From NCBI GenBank assembly GCA_035623985.1, contig DASPSJ010000060.1:186001-250000 (forward strand): a DNA stretch of 64,000 nt, in the 5' to 3' direction. This document shows positions 9,323-17,941 of this stretch, piece by piece (positions within the stretch are counted from its first letter, which is position 1; the number at the start of each line of letters is the position of its first letter). The notes under the pieces were generated by a model. That model worked only from the letters and a program-made list of their open reading frames with translations, ran no database searches and was not told the origin of the DNA. The position numbers were made by a program, and so were the translations under genes. This DNA is from DAHUYF01 sp035623985 (GTDB lineage Bacteria; Pseudomonadota; Alphaproteobacteria; ATCC43930; CGMCC-115725).

Positions 9323-10819
9323 TCACGGAATGATCTTCACCGTCGGCGTCTCGCGCAAATCCTTTGCCGATTTATTGAGATCGATGAGCTGGGTAAGGAT
9401 CGACAGCACTTCGAGCGTATGATCCTTCTCGCTCGCATTGGCGACGGTGTAGGTGCCGTCGACATAAGCGACCTTGAACCGGCCCGGCGCGTCGTCCCGG
9501 CCGAGGACGAAGAGGGCGCCGCCCGAGTCGCAGGCCGCCGCGCCGTCCGGCGGGCAATAGGCCAGCGTCACGGGGTTGTTCAACACCCGCGGCGGCAGGT
9601 CGAAGGGATGCTCCTGGCGGTAGACGAGATCGCCGAGGAAATGAACCACGTCGCCGGCCGAGCGGAACCTGAGCTCGAAATGGATGCTGTCCGCCGGGAC
9701 CGAGCATTTTTTGGAGCCCAGGCTTTCCAGCCACTCGGCCAGGCTTTTGCATCGTGGACCTTGCCTGCCGGCGTCGCTCTCCGCTTTCTCGGCGCTCTCG
9801 ATGCCGGCGTCCCGGCAAACGTCGTCGTCTCCCGCCTTGTCGCCTTTCGCCGAGGAAGCGCTCGGCCTGGAGAGGTTCCGGACCTTCAGCGCCGCGCCCG
9901 CGAAGCAAAACGTGATCTTCTTCTCGTCGCCGAGCGCATAGAGCTGATACCAATCCTTGAGCTCCTTGCCGTTCTCGTCCTTCGCCGGGTCAAGCTCGTA
10001 TTTTTCCGGGTCGATGTGGACGAAATCCTTGAAATATTTATCGACGTTGCTCTTGTCGATCTTGACCTTGGGGCCGACTTCCGTCTTGTCGTCGCTCGCC
10101 ACGGGAACAAGGCCGCCCGTGTCGTTGATCCAGTCGATGATCGAGAGATAGCTGAGGAACGGCAATTTGTGCCGGCCCGATTGGTCGACGGCGATTCCCT
10201 GCCGGGTGTAGCGGTCGCCGGGGGTCTGCGAGCGCTCGGCGTCGGTCACGGGAACAGCGGCGCGCGGCGAATTCAGGACGAACACCGTCTCCTTCTTCAC
10301 CGGTTTCTCCTCCTTCTTCGATTTCTTGTCCTTGGGTCCCGCCTCCGCCACCTGGTCGAGGGACACGCTCACGCCCGAAAAGAACAGGAGCAGCGCGATC
10401 CGCTGATCCATGCCGCGATCGAGCCAATATTTCACCACCTTGGGCTCGATGGGCGACATGACGCCGGTGACGAAATCCTGCGTGTCGAGATTGTCCATCT
10501 CGAAGGTCGGAGCATCCTGGAGGCTGACGGCGGCCGCGACCGAGTTCGAGACGGAGCCGGGATGGACGGGGCCGAAGATGAAGGTCGGCGTGAGGCCGGC
10601 GGTGAGCTGCACCGTCTCGTGAATCGACGGAACGTCGCCGAAATGAAGCGGCGCCAGGTCGCGGGCGCGCAGGATGTTGATGACGAGCAGCTTGTCGCCG
10701 GCGTCCTGAATGGCGGCGTTGTAATCGAGCGAATTGGCGCTCAAGGACGATGACGGCCAAAGGCCGGTGCATCCGTTCACGCAGAGCGCGACGGCCGAAC
10801 ACAGGATGAGTCGATGCAT
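9323..10819 (-). CDS. Predicted lipoprotein of unknown function
   Basis: I do not recognise a named family. The first 17 residues form a lipoprotein signal peptide with a short hydrophobic core and the lipobox 'VNGC' (Cys17). The mature protein begins with a Ser-rich linker and 'LDYNAAIQDAGDKLLVINILRA', split here as a helix-forming block around residues 32-53 followed by 'RDLAPLHFGDVPS'. A lysine-rich segment near residues 160-175 ('KDKKSKKEEKPVKKE') separates it from the rest. The C-terminal half contains 'VHFLGDLVYRQEHP' and the hydrophobic block 'GALFVLGR', ending in a helix of the type 'LTQLIDLNKSAKDL'. A purine-rich ribosome site (GGAGAGGGGG) precedes the ATG. A 6-base inverted repeat (10869-10887) lies 50 bases upstream. 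An envelope-anchored protein is likely; its function is unknown. Confidence 0.75.
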   Translation of the reverse strand: MHRLILCSAVALCVNGCTGLWPSSSLSANSLDYNAAIQDAGDKLLVINILRARDLAPLHFGDVPSIHETVQLTAGLTPTFIFGPVHPGSVSNSVAAAVSLQDAPTFEMDNLDTQDFVTGVMSPIEPKVVKYWLDRGMDQRIALLLFFSGVSVSLDQVAEAGPKDKKSKKEEKPVKKETVFVLNSPRAAVPVTDAERSQTPGDRYTRQGIAVDQSGRHKLPFLSYLSIIDWINDTGGLVPVASDDKTEVGPKVKIDKSNVDKYFKDFVHIDPEKYELDPAKDENGKELKDWYQLYALGDEKKITFCFAGAALKVRNLSRPSASSAKGDKAGDDDVCRDAGIESAEKAESDAGRQGPRCKSLAEWLESLGSKKCSVPADSIHFELRFRSAGDVVHFLGDLVYRQEHPFDLPPRVLNNPVTLAYCPPDGAAACDSGGALFVLGRDDAPGRFKVAYVDGTYTVANASEKDHTLEVLSILTQLIDLNKSAKDLRETPTVKIIP

Positions 10820-10964
10820 TCCCCCTCTCCCCCCTGGAAAGTGCGAATGGATTGAAAATATACCGCTTGGTGGTGCATAAAACCACCGGACTGCGCGTCT
10901 TGCGACAGGCGCTGCCCGCGACGGCGAGCCCGCCGCGGGCGCGGCGCCCGGCGCGCCGCCGGAC

Positions 10965-11438
10965 TCAGCGCGAGGCCTGCCGCCGGGGCGGAGCGCTGAC
11001 GAGATGGGCGGCGGCGCGGCGCCGGACCGCGGGCGGCAGCGCGATGCTCTTGCCCGAGCGCAGGCTGGCGAAGACCGCGGTGCAGTCGCAGGTGGCGACC
11101 AGCCGGTCGCCGGCGCGGTCGTGCATCTGATGCAGGAAGCGGATGTATTTGACGCCGACGGCGAGAAAGCCGCTGCGCACGGTCACCAGCTCGCCGCCGC
11201 GCAGCTCGCGCAGGAACTGGTAGCTCTCGCGGATGATGGCGACGCGGCGGCGCTGGCGCTTGATCCCGGCCGGCGTCACGCCGATCGCATGCAGCAGAAA
11301 CCAGGTCGCCTGGTCGAAGCGCGAGACGTAGATGTGCGAATTCATCGAGGCTTCGGCGTCGTATTCGGAGGCCAGCACCGCGCCCTTGAAGGTCTCTTCC
11401 CAGACGGCGGGCGCCGGACGGGGGCGTCGCTTGATCAT
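10965..11438 (-). CDS. Acyl-CoA thioesterase, hotdog fold (4HBT/YbgC-like)
   Basis: This 157-residue protein looks like a single-domain hotdog thioesterase. The N-terminal part 'GAVLASEYDAEASMNSHIYV' resembles the catalytic region of 4-hydroxybenzoyl-CoA/YbgC-like thioesterases, although the usual 'DxDxxGHVNN' reads here as 'EYDAEASMNSHIY', so the catalytic residue is uncertain. Later blocks such as 'YQFLRELRGGELVTVRSGFL' and 'KYIRFLHQMHD' fit the central strands. The C-terminus is Arg-rich. The ATG overlaps the stop of the Gfo/Idh gene by four bases, so the two are co-translated. The substrate is unknown; the role is inferred from the fold only. Confidence 0.72.
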   Translation of the reverse strand: MIKRRPRPAPAVWEETFKGAVLASEYDAEASMNSHIYVSRFDQATWFLLHAIGVTPAGIKRQRRRVAIIRESYQFLRELRGGELVTVRSGFLAVGVKYIRFLHQMHDRAGDRLVATCDCTAVFASLRSGKSIALPPAVRRRAAAHLVSAPPRRQASR

Positions 11439-12436
11439 GACGCCGCCTCCACCGGCTCGACCTTGCCGCTGGCGGCGGCGCGGACGATCGCCTCGAGCGC
11501 GGCGATGGTGGCGATCATCTCGGCCTGCGGCACGGGATAGGGCGCGCGGCCTTCGGCGGCATCGGCAAAGGCTTCGAGATTGGCGCGCACCGCCGAAGAG
11601 GCGGGGTAGTCGGCGGCCACCGGCGCGGCGCCCCGCCGGCAGGTGGCGAGCACCCAGCCCTCCGGCGCCTCGGGGTGCGCCTTGTCGCGCAGCTCGGCCC
11701 AGCCGCGGTTGCCATAGACGGCAAAGCGCCCGGCAAAGGGCGTCGCCAGGATCGCCGAGAGCAGCAGATTGGCGCCGCTCTTGAACGTCACCAGCGCGCC
11801 CAGCGTGTCGCCATTGGCAAGGTCGCTGCCGAGCCGGCGCAGGCCGACGCTGACGCGCTCGGCCGGGCCCAGCAGGCTCACGGCGAGGTCGAGCAGGTGG
11901 ATGCCGGTGGCGGTCAATGGTCCTGCCGGCGCCTCGGCGGCGCTGAGGCGCCAATTGTCGGGCGGCAGGCTCAGGAACTTGTCCTGGCAGAAGGCCGCCT
12001 CGATCTGCAGCAGCGTGCCGAGCGCGCCGCCTTGGGCGAGCCGCTTCAGCTCCAGCATCGGCGGCTCGAAGCGCCGCTCGTGTCCCACGGCAAGCACCAC
12101 GCCCGCGGCGTTGCACCGCCGCAGCGAGGCCTCGACGTCGCGGCGGCACAAGGCGAGCGGCTTCTCGCAGAAAACGTGCTTGCCCGCGCCGGCAGCGGCG
12201 GCGATTTGCGGCGTGTGCAGGCTGTGGGGCGTCGCCAGCACGACGCCCTTGACGGCGGGATCGGCGAGCGCGTCGGCAAGATCGGCCGAGACGGCGATGC
12301 CGCGCTCTTCGGCCCAGCGCCGCGCCGCCGGGTCGGGATCGACGGCGCGGCGGACGCGCAGCTTCGCGCTGTCGGCCAGCGTCTGCACGATGATCTTGCC
12401 CCACCAACCGATCCCGACGACCGCGACCTCCAGCAT
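11435..12436 (-). CDS. Gfo/Idh/MocA family NAD(P)-dependent oxidoreductase
   Basis: The 333-residue protein has an N-terminal Rossmann fold beginning 'VAVVGIGWWGKIIVQTLAD', where the usual G-x-G-x-x-G is present as GIGWWG, and the family block 'GKHVFCEKPLA' near residue 95. The C-terminal alpha/beta domain carries 'GPLTATGIHLLDLAVSLLG', whose GxHxxD pattern contains the probable catalytic histidine. These enzymes oxidise or reduce sugars, inositols or similar polyols, but the substrate cannot be predicted here. It is coupled to the downstream thioesterase. It is divergent from the ferredoxin-NADP reductase gene, with about 100 bases between the starts for both promoters. Confidence 0.88.
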   Translation of the reverse strand: MLEVAVVGIGWWGKIIVQTLADSAKLRVRRAVDPDPAARRWAEERGIAVSADLADALADPAVKGVVLATPHSLHTPQIAAAAGAGKHVFCEKPLALCRRDVEASLRRCNAAGVVLAVGHERRFEPPMLELKRLAQGGALGTLLQIEAAFCQDKFLSLPPDNWRLSAAEAPAGPLTATGIHLLDLAVSLLGPAERVSVGLRRLGSDLANGDTLGALVTFKSGANLLLSAILATPFAGRFAVYGNRGWAELRDKAHPEAPEGWVLATCRRGAAPVAADYPASSAVRANLEAFADAAEGRAPYPVPQAEMIATIAALEAIVRAAASGKVEPVEAAS

Positions 12437-12540
12437 CGCCGCTTCCCTCGTTCCGTCCGAAACCGGCTCTTAGCAGATGGCAATTGCGCCGCGCCAGCGC
12501 CGCCGCCATGGTAGCGCCGATCCGGCGCAGAGGAGAGGCG

Positions 12541-13560
12541 ATGGCGGGCGAGGTGCAGCGGGCCGAGGTGGCGATCATCGGCGCGGGGCCGGTGGGGCTC
12601 TTCGCCGTGTTCGAATGCGGCATGCTCAAGATGCGCTGCCACGTCGTCGACGCGCTCGACCTTTTGGGCGGGCAATGCGCCGCGCTCTACCCGGAGAAGC
12701 CGATCTATGACATCCCCGGCCATCCCCGCATCGACGCGGCGGGGCTGATCGACAATCTGGCCGAGCAGGCGGCGCCCTTCCATCCCGTCTATCACCTGGC
12801 GCAGCAGGTCGAGCGCCTGGCGCCGCTGCCGCAAGGCGGCTTTCGCCTGGAGACCTCGCGCGGCACGGTCATCGAGGCGCGCGCCGTGATCATCGCCGCC
12901 GGCGTCGGCGCCTTCGGCCCGAACCGGCCGCCGCTGCCCGGCATCGAGGCCTTCGAAGGCAAGAGCGTCTTCTATCTGGTGAAGCGGCGCGAGGATTTCC
13001 GCGGGCGCCGCGTCGTCATCGCCGGCGGCGGCGACAGCGCGGTCGATTGGGCGCTGGCGCTGGCCGAGGTGGCGGAGCGGGTGCTGGTGGTGCATCGCCG
13101 CGCCAAGTTCCGCGCCGCGCCGGACAGCGCGGCGAAGCTCGAGCAGCTCGCGCGCGAAGGCGCGATCGAGCTGGTCATCCCCTATCAGCTCCACGCGCTC
13201 GAAGGCAGCGGCGGCGCACTCGACGCGGTGGTCGTCGCCGATCTCGCGGGAAAGACGCGGCGGCTCGAGGCGGACGCGCTGCTGGCGTTCTTCGGGCTTT
13301 CGATGGCGCTCGGCCCGATCACCCGATGGGGCCTCGCGCTCGAGCACCACCACTTGGCCGTCGATCCCGCCACCTGCCAAAGCTCCGTGGCCGGCATCTT
13401 CGCCATCGGCGACGTCGCGACCTATCCCGGCAAGCTCAAGCTCATCCTCTCGGGCTTCGCCGAGGCGGCGCTGGCGGCGCATGCGATCTTTCCGCTGGTG
13501 CATCCCGGTGAGGCGCTGCATTTCGAATACTCGACGACCAAGGGCGTGCCGGGGCGGTAG
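12541..13560 (+). CDS. Ferredoxin/flavodoxin--NADP+ reductase, thioredoxin-reductase-like type
   Basis: This 339-residue FAD protein has two dinucleotide-binding motifs: 'VAIIGAGPVGLFAVFECG' near residue 10 for FAD and 'VVIAGGGDSAVDWALALA' near residue 155 for NADP. 'LLGGQCAALYPEKPIYDIPG' matches the thioredoxin-reductase-like ferredoxin-NADP reductases (YumC type). The CxxC redox pair of true thioredoxin reductases is absent. The start at 12541 is preceded by AGGAGA with good spacing; the frame runs upstream to 12484 without a better site. It may supply or recover reduced ferredoxin, possibly for the Rieske oxygenase or the 2-oxoacid oxidoreductase nearby, but that link is inference. Confidence 0.9.
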   Translation: MAGEVQRAEVAIIGAGPVGLFAVFECGMLKMRCHVVDALDLLGGQCAALYPEKPIYDIPGHPRIDAAGLIDNLAEQAAPFHPVYHLAQQVERLAPLPQGGFRLETSRGTVIEARAVIIAAGVGAFGPNRPPLPGIEAFEGKSVFYLVKRREDFRGRRVVIAGGGDSAVDWALALAEVAERVLVVHRRAKFRAAPDSAAKLEQLAREGAIELVIPYQLHALEGSGGALDAVVVADLAGKTRRLEADALLAFFGLSMALGPITRWGLALEHHHLAVDPATCQSSVAGIFAIGDVATYPGKLKLILSGFAEAALAAHAIFPLVHPGEALHFEYSTTKGVPGR

Positions 13561-13639
13561 CGCCAGCGTGACGGGACAGCGGGGCCGCCGCCGTGCTAGC
13601 CTTCAGCCATAACAAATCTCATTCGGGGGAGAAGCGTCT

Positions 13640-14026
13640 ATGTCGATCGAACTCACGCTGCTGGTCTGGTCGGTGGCGCTCGCTTTCGTGCAGGTGCTCG
13701 TCGCGGTGGCGGGCGCCAGCGGGCAGGTGGATTTCGCCACGCTCGCCGGCAATCGCGAGGGCCTGCCGGCGCTCACCGGCTGGGCCGGGCGGGCGCAGCG
13801 CGCGCACCGCAACATGCTGGAGAACCTGCCGCTGTTCATCGCGCTGGTGCTCGTCGCCCAGATCGCCGGCCGCACCAACGGGATGACGGCGCTGGGCGCG
13901 CAGCTTTTCTTCTGGGGACGGCTGGCGCATGCGATCATCTACGTCGCCGGCGTGCCGTGGCTGCGCACGCTGGCCTGGCTGGTGTCGGTGATCGGCCTCA
14001 TCCTGATCTTCCTGCAGCTCCTGTAG
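13640..14026 (+). CDS. MAPEG family membrane protein
   Basis: The 128-residue protein has about four hydrophobic segments and the MAPEG (membrane-associated proteins in eicosanoid and glutathione metabolism) signature 'GRAQRAHRNMLENLPLFIAL' at about residues 50-69. The bacterial members are small inner-membrane proteins of mostly unknown function; some have glutathione transferase or peroxidase activity. A GGGGGAGAAG stretch about 7 bases upstream serves as the ribosome site. It lies 79 bases after the reductase gene and could share its transcript. It converges on the binding-protein gene at 14099. Confidence 0.88.
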   Translation: MSIELTLLVWSVALAFVQVLVAVAGASGQVDFATLAGNREGLPALTGWAGRAQRAHRNMLENLPLFIALVLVAQIAGRTNGMTALGAQLFFWGRLAHAIIYVAGVPWLRTLAWLVSVIGLILIFLQLL

Positions 14027-14098
14027 CGGCCGCGGCGCGCCGGCGCGGCGCGCCGAGCCCGCCCCCAAGGACGGGCGGTCGGGTCATCGGCCGCCGCG

Positions 14099-15307
14099 CT
14101 ACTCCCGCTTGTCCCAGGCGGGGATGGGGTAACGCGGCTTGGTCACGAGCCTGTCGCTATAGACCGCGACCACAGTGCCATCCTGCACTTGGATGACCGT
14201 CTGCGGCAGGATGATCTGTCCCCGCTCGTCGAAGCGGATTCGCGCGAAGAGACTCGAAAAGTCGATCTTGGCGATGGCCTCGCGCACCTTTTTGGGATCA
14301 AGCGAGCCTGCCGCCTCGATCGCCTTGACGAAGGTCTCGACATCGGCCGCCGCGGAAGCGCCATGATAATCGGGATCGTAGCCGTACTTCTCCTTGTAGA
14401 GGTGGGCGAATTGCTCGGCGTCGCCGAACCAGTCGTCCTTGAACGCCGGCGAGGGCAGCCAGGAGGTCATGCCGAAAGCGTATTCCGCGTCCTTGCCCAG
14501 CGCCCGGCGCAGATCCGCCGTCGGCACGCCGACGGTGAAGGAATAGAACAGCGCCGGGCTGACATCGAGGCTCTTCATCTGGCGTATGGCGTTGAGCACG
14601 TCGGGCTCCAATCCGCCCCAGAGCAAGGCATCGGGCGCCTTCGACTTGATCAAGGACAGGATGGACGAGAAATCGCTGCTGCGGGCGGCATAGAGCTGAT
14701 CGACGACGATCTCCATTCCCGCCCTCTCCAGCAGCTTGCGGGTGCCCTTGGCCATCGACACGTCGAAGGCATCGTCGGCCGAGACGAGCGCGACGGTCTT
14801 CGGCTTCGGTTCGAGCTTGCCCAGCATCTCGATCGTGCTGCCGAAGTAATCCTGCGCCGGCGGCAAGGTGCCGAAGACGTATTTGTAGCCGCGGCTGAAG
14901 ATCTGGTCGGACGCGCCGCCGCCCTGCACCATCGGCACCTCGTATTTCTCGGCGACCGAGGAATCGTCGAGCGCGTCGCTGCTGGAATAGGGACCGAGCA
15001 GGAAATTCACCTTGTCGCGGGTGACGAGCTGGACGTATTGGCGCACGCCGAGATTCGCGTCCGACTGGTTGTCGAGTATTTCGAGCGCGAGCTTGTACCG
15101 TTCGCCGCCGATCTCGACGCCGCCCTGCGCGTTGATCCGTTCGACGGCGAGCTGATAGGCGTCGCGATAATAGCGCCCGGTATTGGCCAAGCCCCCGGTG
15201 AGCTGGAGCGCGGCGCCCAGGGTGATGGTGCCGGTCTGGGCCGAGGCCGTCGGCGCAAGGCCCAGCGCCAACAGGACGGCTCCGGCCGCGGGCAGAAGCC
15301 GCCTCAT
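14099..15307 (-). CDS. ABC transporter substrate-binding protein, Leu/Ile/Val type (Peripla_BP_6)
   Basis: The 402-residue protein starts with a clear Sec signal peptide (hydrophobic core about residues 5-20, probable cleavage after 'TASA') and continues with 'ITLGAALQLTGGLANTGRYY', typical of branched-chain amino acid or aromatic acid binding proteins. 'LGPYSSSDALDDSSVAEKY' and 'YDPDYHGASAAADVETFVKA' are further family blocks. No permease or ATPase gene is near. The start lies one base after the stop of the flavin/ferredoxin subunit gene (15309-16934), so it is almost certainly translated from the 2-oxoacid oxidoreductase transcript. This suggests that the ligand is the substrate, or a precursor of the substrate, of that enzyme. 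Confidence 0.9.
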   Translation of the reverse strand: MRRLLPAAGAVLLALGLAPTASAQTGTITLGAALQLTGGLANTGRYYRDAYQLAVERINAQGGVEIGGERYKLALEILDNQSDANLGVRQYVQLVTRDKVNFLLGPYSSSDALDDSSVAEKYEVPMVQGGGASDQIFSRGYKYVFGTLPPAQDYFGSTIEMLGKLEPKPKTVALVSADDAFDVSMAKGTRKLLERAGMEIVVDQLYAARSSDFSSILSLIKSKAPDALLWGGLEPDVLNAIRQMKSLDVSPALFYSFTVGVPTADLRRALGKDAEYAFGMTSWLPSPAFKDDWFGDAEQFAHLYKEKYGYDPDYHGASAAADVETFVKAIEAAGSLDPKKVREAIAKIDFSSLFARIRFDERGQIILPQTVIQVQDGTVVAVYSDRLVTKPRYPIPAWDKRE

Positions 15308-15308
15308 A

Positions 15309-16934
15309 TCAGATTTCCTCGGGGATCATGCTGATCGCGCCGCAGGGGCATTCCTGGGCGCAGATGCCGCAGCCCTTGCAGTAGTCGTAGTCGAAGCGGT
15401 AGCGCTCGCCCGGCCCGAGCTTGACGACGGCGCTGTCGGGGCAGACGCCGTAGCAATTGTCGCATTCGAAGCAATTGCCGCAGGAAAGGCAGCGCCGCGC
15501 CTCGAAGAGCGCGTTGGTCTCGTCGAGCGCGCCCTGCACTTCGTCGAAGGTGGATTGGCGGCGGATCAAATCGAGCATCGGCCGCACCGTCTTCGGCGCA
15601 TCCGAGTAATACCAGGGGTTGAGCCGCTCGAAGGTCGCGTCGGCATGCTTGGGCGCCGGCGCGTAAGTTCGGCCCCGGAGCCAGGCGTCGACGTAGCGGG
15701 CCGCCTTCTTGCCGTGGCCTGCCGCCACGGTGACGGTGCGCTCCGACGGCACCATGTCGCCGCCGGCGAAGAGGCCGGGATGCGCCGTCATCATGTCGGG
15801 GCCGACCTTGACCACGCCGTCGACGATCTCGAGCCCCGGCACCTTGTCGAGGAGCGAGAGGTCGACGTCCTGGCCGAGCGCGAGCACGACGGAATCCGCG
15901 GCGATGGTCTCAAGCTCGCCCGTCGGCTGGGGGAATCCCTTGTCGTCGAGCACCATTTTCTCGAGCGTGATTCCGTCGCCGCCCGCCTGCCGGATGGTCG
16001 AGAGCCATTTGATCATCACGCCTTCCTGCAGCGCTTCTTCGATCTCGAAGTCGTGCGCCGGCATCTTCTCGCGGGTCCGGCGGTAGACGATGAGCGCCTC
16101 GGTGGCGCCGAGGCGCTTGGCCGTCCGCGCCATGTCGATGGCGGTGTTGCCGCCGCCATAGACGACGACGCGCCGGCCCAGCATCGGCTTTTCCTCGCCT
16201 TCGAGGCTGCGCAGCACGGAGATCGCGTCGAGGACGCGCGCGGCGTCGCCGGCGGGAATATGCGCGCGCTTGGCGATATGCGCGCCGACGGCGAGAAAGG
16301 CGGCGTCGAAGCCGCCGCCTTCCATCGCCTCGAGGATGTTCTCGACCTTGCTGTTGAGCACGAGCTCGATGCCGAGATCGAGGATGCGGCGCACTTCCGC
16401 GTCCAGCACGTCGCGCGGCAGGCGGTATTTGGGAATGCCGAAGCGCATCATGCCGCCGGCCAGCGGACCCGCCTCGCGGATGGTCACGCCATGGCCGAGC
16501 ATCGCCAGGTGATAGGCGGCGGCAAGCCCCGAGGGGCCGGCGCCGACGATGAGCACGCGCTTGCCCGAGGCCGCCGCCGGCGCGTCGAACTTCCAGCCGC
16601 GGCGGATGGCCTCGTCGCCGAGGAAGCGCTCGACCGAATTGATGCCCACCGCCTCGTCGAGCTTGCCGCGGTTGCAGGCGCCTTCGCAGGGGTGATAGCA
16701 GACGCGGCCCATGATCGCCGGGAAGGGATTGTCGCGCACGAGACCGCGCCAGGCCGCCTCGTATTCGCCGGACTCGGCGTGGAAAAGCCAGCCTTGGATG
16801 TTCTCGCCGGCGGGGCAGGCGTGATTGCAGGGCGGCAGGTTGTCGACATAGATGGGACGCGAGGTGCGCCAGGAGCCGGTATGGTTGGCGCGCGAGGAGC
16901 CGGGATCGAGAGTGATGGCGAAGGGCTTTTCCAT
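15309..16934 (-). CDS. 2-oxoacid oxidoreductase electron-transfer subunit: GltD-like NAD(P)/FAD domain fused to a 2[4Fe-4S] ferredoxin domain
   Basis: This 541-residue protein combines three parts. Residues 30-95 hold the cysteine pairs 'CNHACPAGENIQGW' and 'CYHPCEGACNRG' known from the glutamate synthase small subunit. The middle has an FAD motif 'VLIVGAGPSGLAAAYHL' and a pyridine-nucleotide motif 'VVVYGGGNTAIDMARTAKRL'. The C-terminal 90 residues carry 'CLSCGNCFECDNCYGVCP' and 'CKGCGICAQECPCGAI', enough for two [4Fe-4S] clusters. It probably passes electrons from the TPP-dependent alpha/beta core to NAD(P)+, as PadH does in phenylglyoxylate dehydrogenase. The ATG at 16934 overlaps the beta-subunit stop; the long upstream frame is a shadow. 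Confidence 0.88.
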   Translation of the reverse strand: MEKPFAITLDPGSSRANHTGSWRTSRPIYVDNLPPCNHACPAGENIQGWLFHAESGEYEAAWRGLVRDNPFPAIMGRVCYHPCEGACNRGKLDEAVGINSVERFLGDEAIRRGWKFDAPAAASGKRVLIVGAGPSGLAAAYHLAMLGHGVTIREAGPLAGGMMRFGIPKYRLPRDVLDAEVRRILDLGIELVLNSKVENILEAMEGGGFDAAFLAVGAHIAKRAHIPAGDAARVLDAISVLRSLEGEEKPMLGRRVVVYGGGNTAIDMARTAKRLGATEALIVYRRTREKMPAHDFEIEEALQEGVMIKWLSTIRQAGGDGITLEKMVLDDKGFPQPTGELETIAADSVVLALGQDVDLSLLDKVPGLEIVDGVVKVGPDMMTAHPGLFAGGDMVPSERTVTVAAGHGKKAARYVDAWLRGRTYAPAPKHADATFERLNPWYYSDAPKTVRPMLDLIRRQSTFDEVQGALDETNALFEARRCLSCGNCFECDNCYGVCPDSAVVKLGPGERYRFDYDYCKGCGICAQECPCGAISMIPEEI

Positions 16935-17932
16935 CAGCGCGCTCCGTCGTCGAGCAGGCCGTAGCGGCGGATGTTGCGGTCGGCGATCGCCTGGATCCGC
17001 GCGATGACGTCCGGGCGCGGCGTCGGGGCGAAGAGATGCGCGAAGCGGCGCTGCGGCTTCAGATATTCCTCCACCGGCGTCTTGCGGCGGATCTTGAGGA
17101 CGGCGGTGACCTCGCCGCGCTCGGCCTCGAAGACGGGAAAGATCCCGCTTTCCTTGGCGAGCCGCGCCAGCTTGATCGTGTCCTGCGCCGCGGAGCCCCA
17201 GCCCAACGGGCACGGCACGAAGACGTGGATGTATTTGGCGCCGCGGATGGCGATCGCCTTCGCCACCTTGTCCTCGAGATCGTGGAGATCGGCGACGGTG
17301 GCGGTGGCGACATAGGGAATGCCGTGGGCGACGGCGATCCACGGCAGATCCTTGCCCTGGCCGAAGACGTTGCCCGGCTCCTCGCCGACCGCCGCGGTCG
17401 TCGCGGTGCGCGCCGCCGGCGGCGTCGCCGAGGAGCGCTGCACGCCGGTGTTCATGTAGGCCTCGTTGTCGTAGCAGATGTAGAGGACGTCGTCGTTGCG
17501 CTCGAACATGCCGGAGAGGCAGCCGAAGCCGATATCGGTGGTGCCGCCGTCGCCGCCTTGCGCCACGACGCGGACGTCGCCGCGGTTCTTGACCTTCATC
17601 GCCGCGGCCATGCCGGTGGCGACCGCCGCGGCGTTGCCGAAGAGCGAATGGAGCCACGGAATTTGCCAGGAGCTCTCGGGATAGGGCGTCGAGAACACCT
17701 CGAGGCAGCCGGTGGCGTTGGCGGCGATGAGCTGCCGGCGGGTGGCGTTCATCGCGGCGTCGATGGCGTAGCGCGCGCCCAGCGCTTCGCCGCAGCCCTG
17801 GCAGGCGCGGTGGCCGCAATTGAGCGAGTTGCTGCGCGCGCGGTCGGATTGCACGGTGCGCTGCTCCGGCTTCAGCAGCCGGTTGCCGATGGTATGGGTG
17901 CCCGTCTGATAGAATTTTATCGGTTGGTGCAT
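16934..17932 (-). CDS. 2-oxoacid:acceptor oxidoreductase beta subunit (TPP-binding)
   Basis: This 332-residue protein is the PorB-type subunit that binds thiamine pyrophosphate and the proximal iron-sulfur cluster. 'NCGHRACQGCGEALGARYA' (about residues 38-56), 'NATGCLEVF' and 'VPCPLGWGS' provide the cluster cysteines. 'QGGDGGTTDIGFGCLSGMF' followed by 'YDNEAYMNTG' is the TPP/Mg signature. The length fits the pyruvate/2-oxoisovalerate/phenylglyoxylate group. It starts 9 bases after the alpha-subunit stop. Which 2-oxoacid is used cannot be read from the sequence. Confidence 0.92.
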   Translation of the reverse strand: MHQPIKFYQTGTHTIGNRLLKPEQRTVQSDRARSNSLNCGHRACQGCGEALGARYAIDAAMNATRRQLIAANATGCLEVFSTPYPESSWQIPWLHSLFGNAAAVATGMAAAMKVKNRGDVRVVAQGGDGGTTDIGFGCLSGMFERNDDVLYICYDNEAYMNTGVQRSSATPPAARTATTAAVGEEPGNVFGQGKDLPWIAVAHGIPYVATATVADLHDLEDKVAKAIAIRGAKYIHVFVPCPLGWGSAAQDTIKLARLAKESGIFPVFEAERGEVTAVLKIRRKTPVEEYLKPQRRFAHLFAPTPRPDVIARIQAIADRNIRRYGLLDDGAR

Positions 17933-17941
17933 GGGTTCCGC

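Noticed and set aside
10869..10887. Six-base inverted repeat GGTGGT / ACCACC as a terminator or operator
   Set aside because: The arms are short and no T-run follows; such repeats are expected by chance in this composition. It is only mentioned with the lipoprotein gene.
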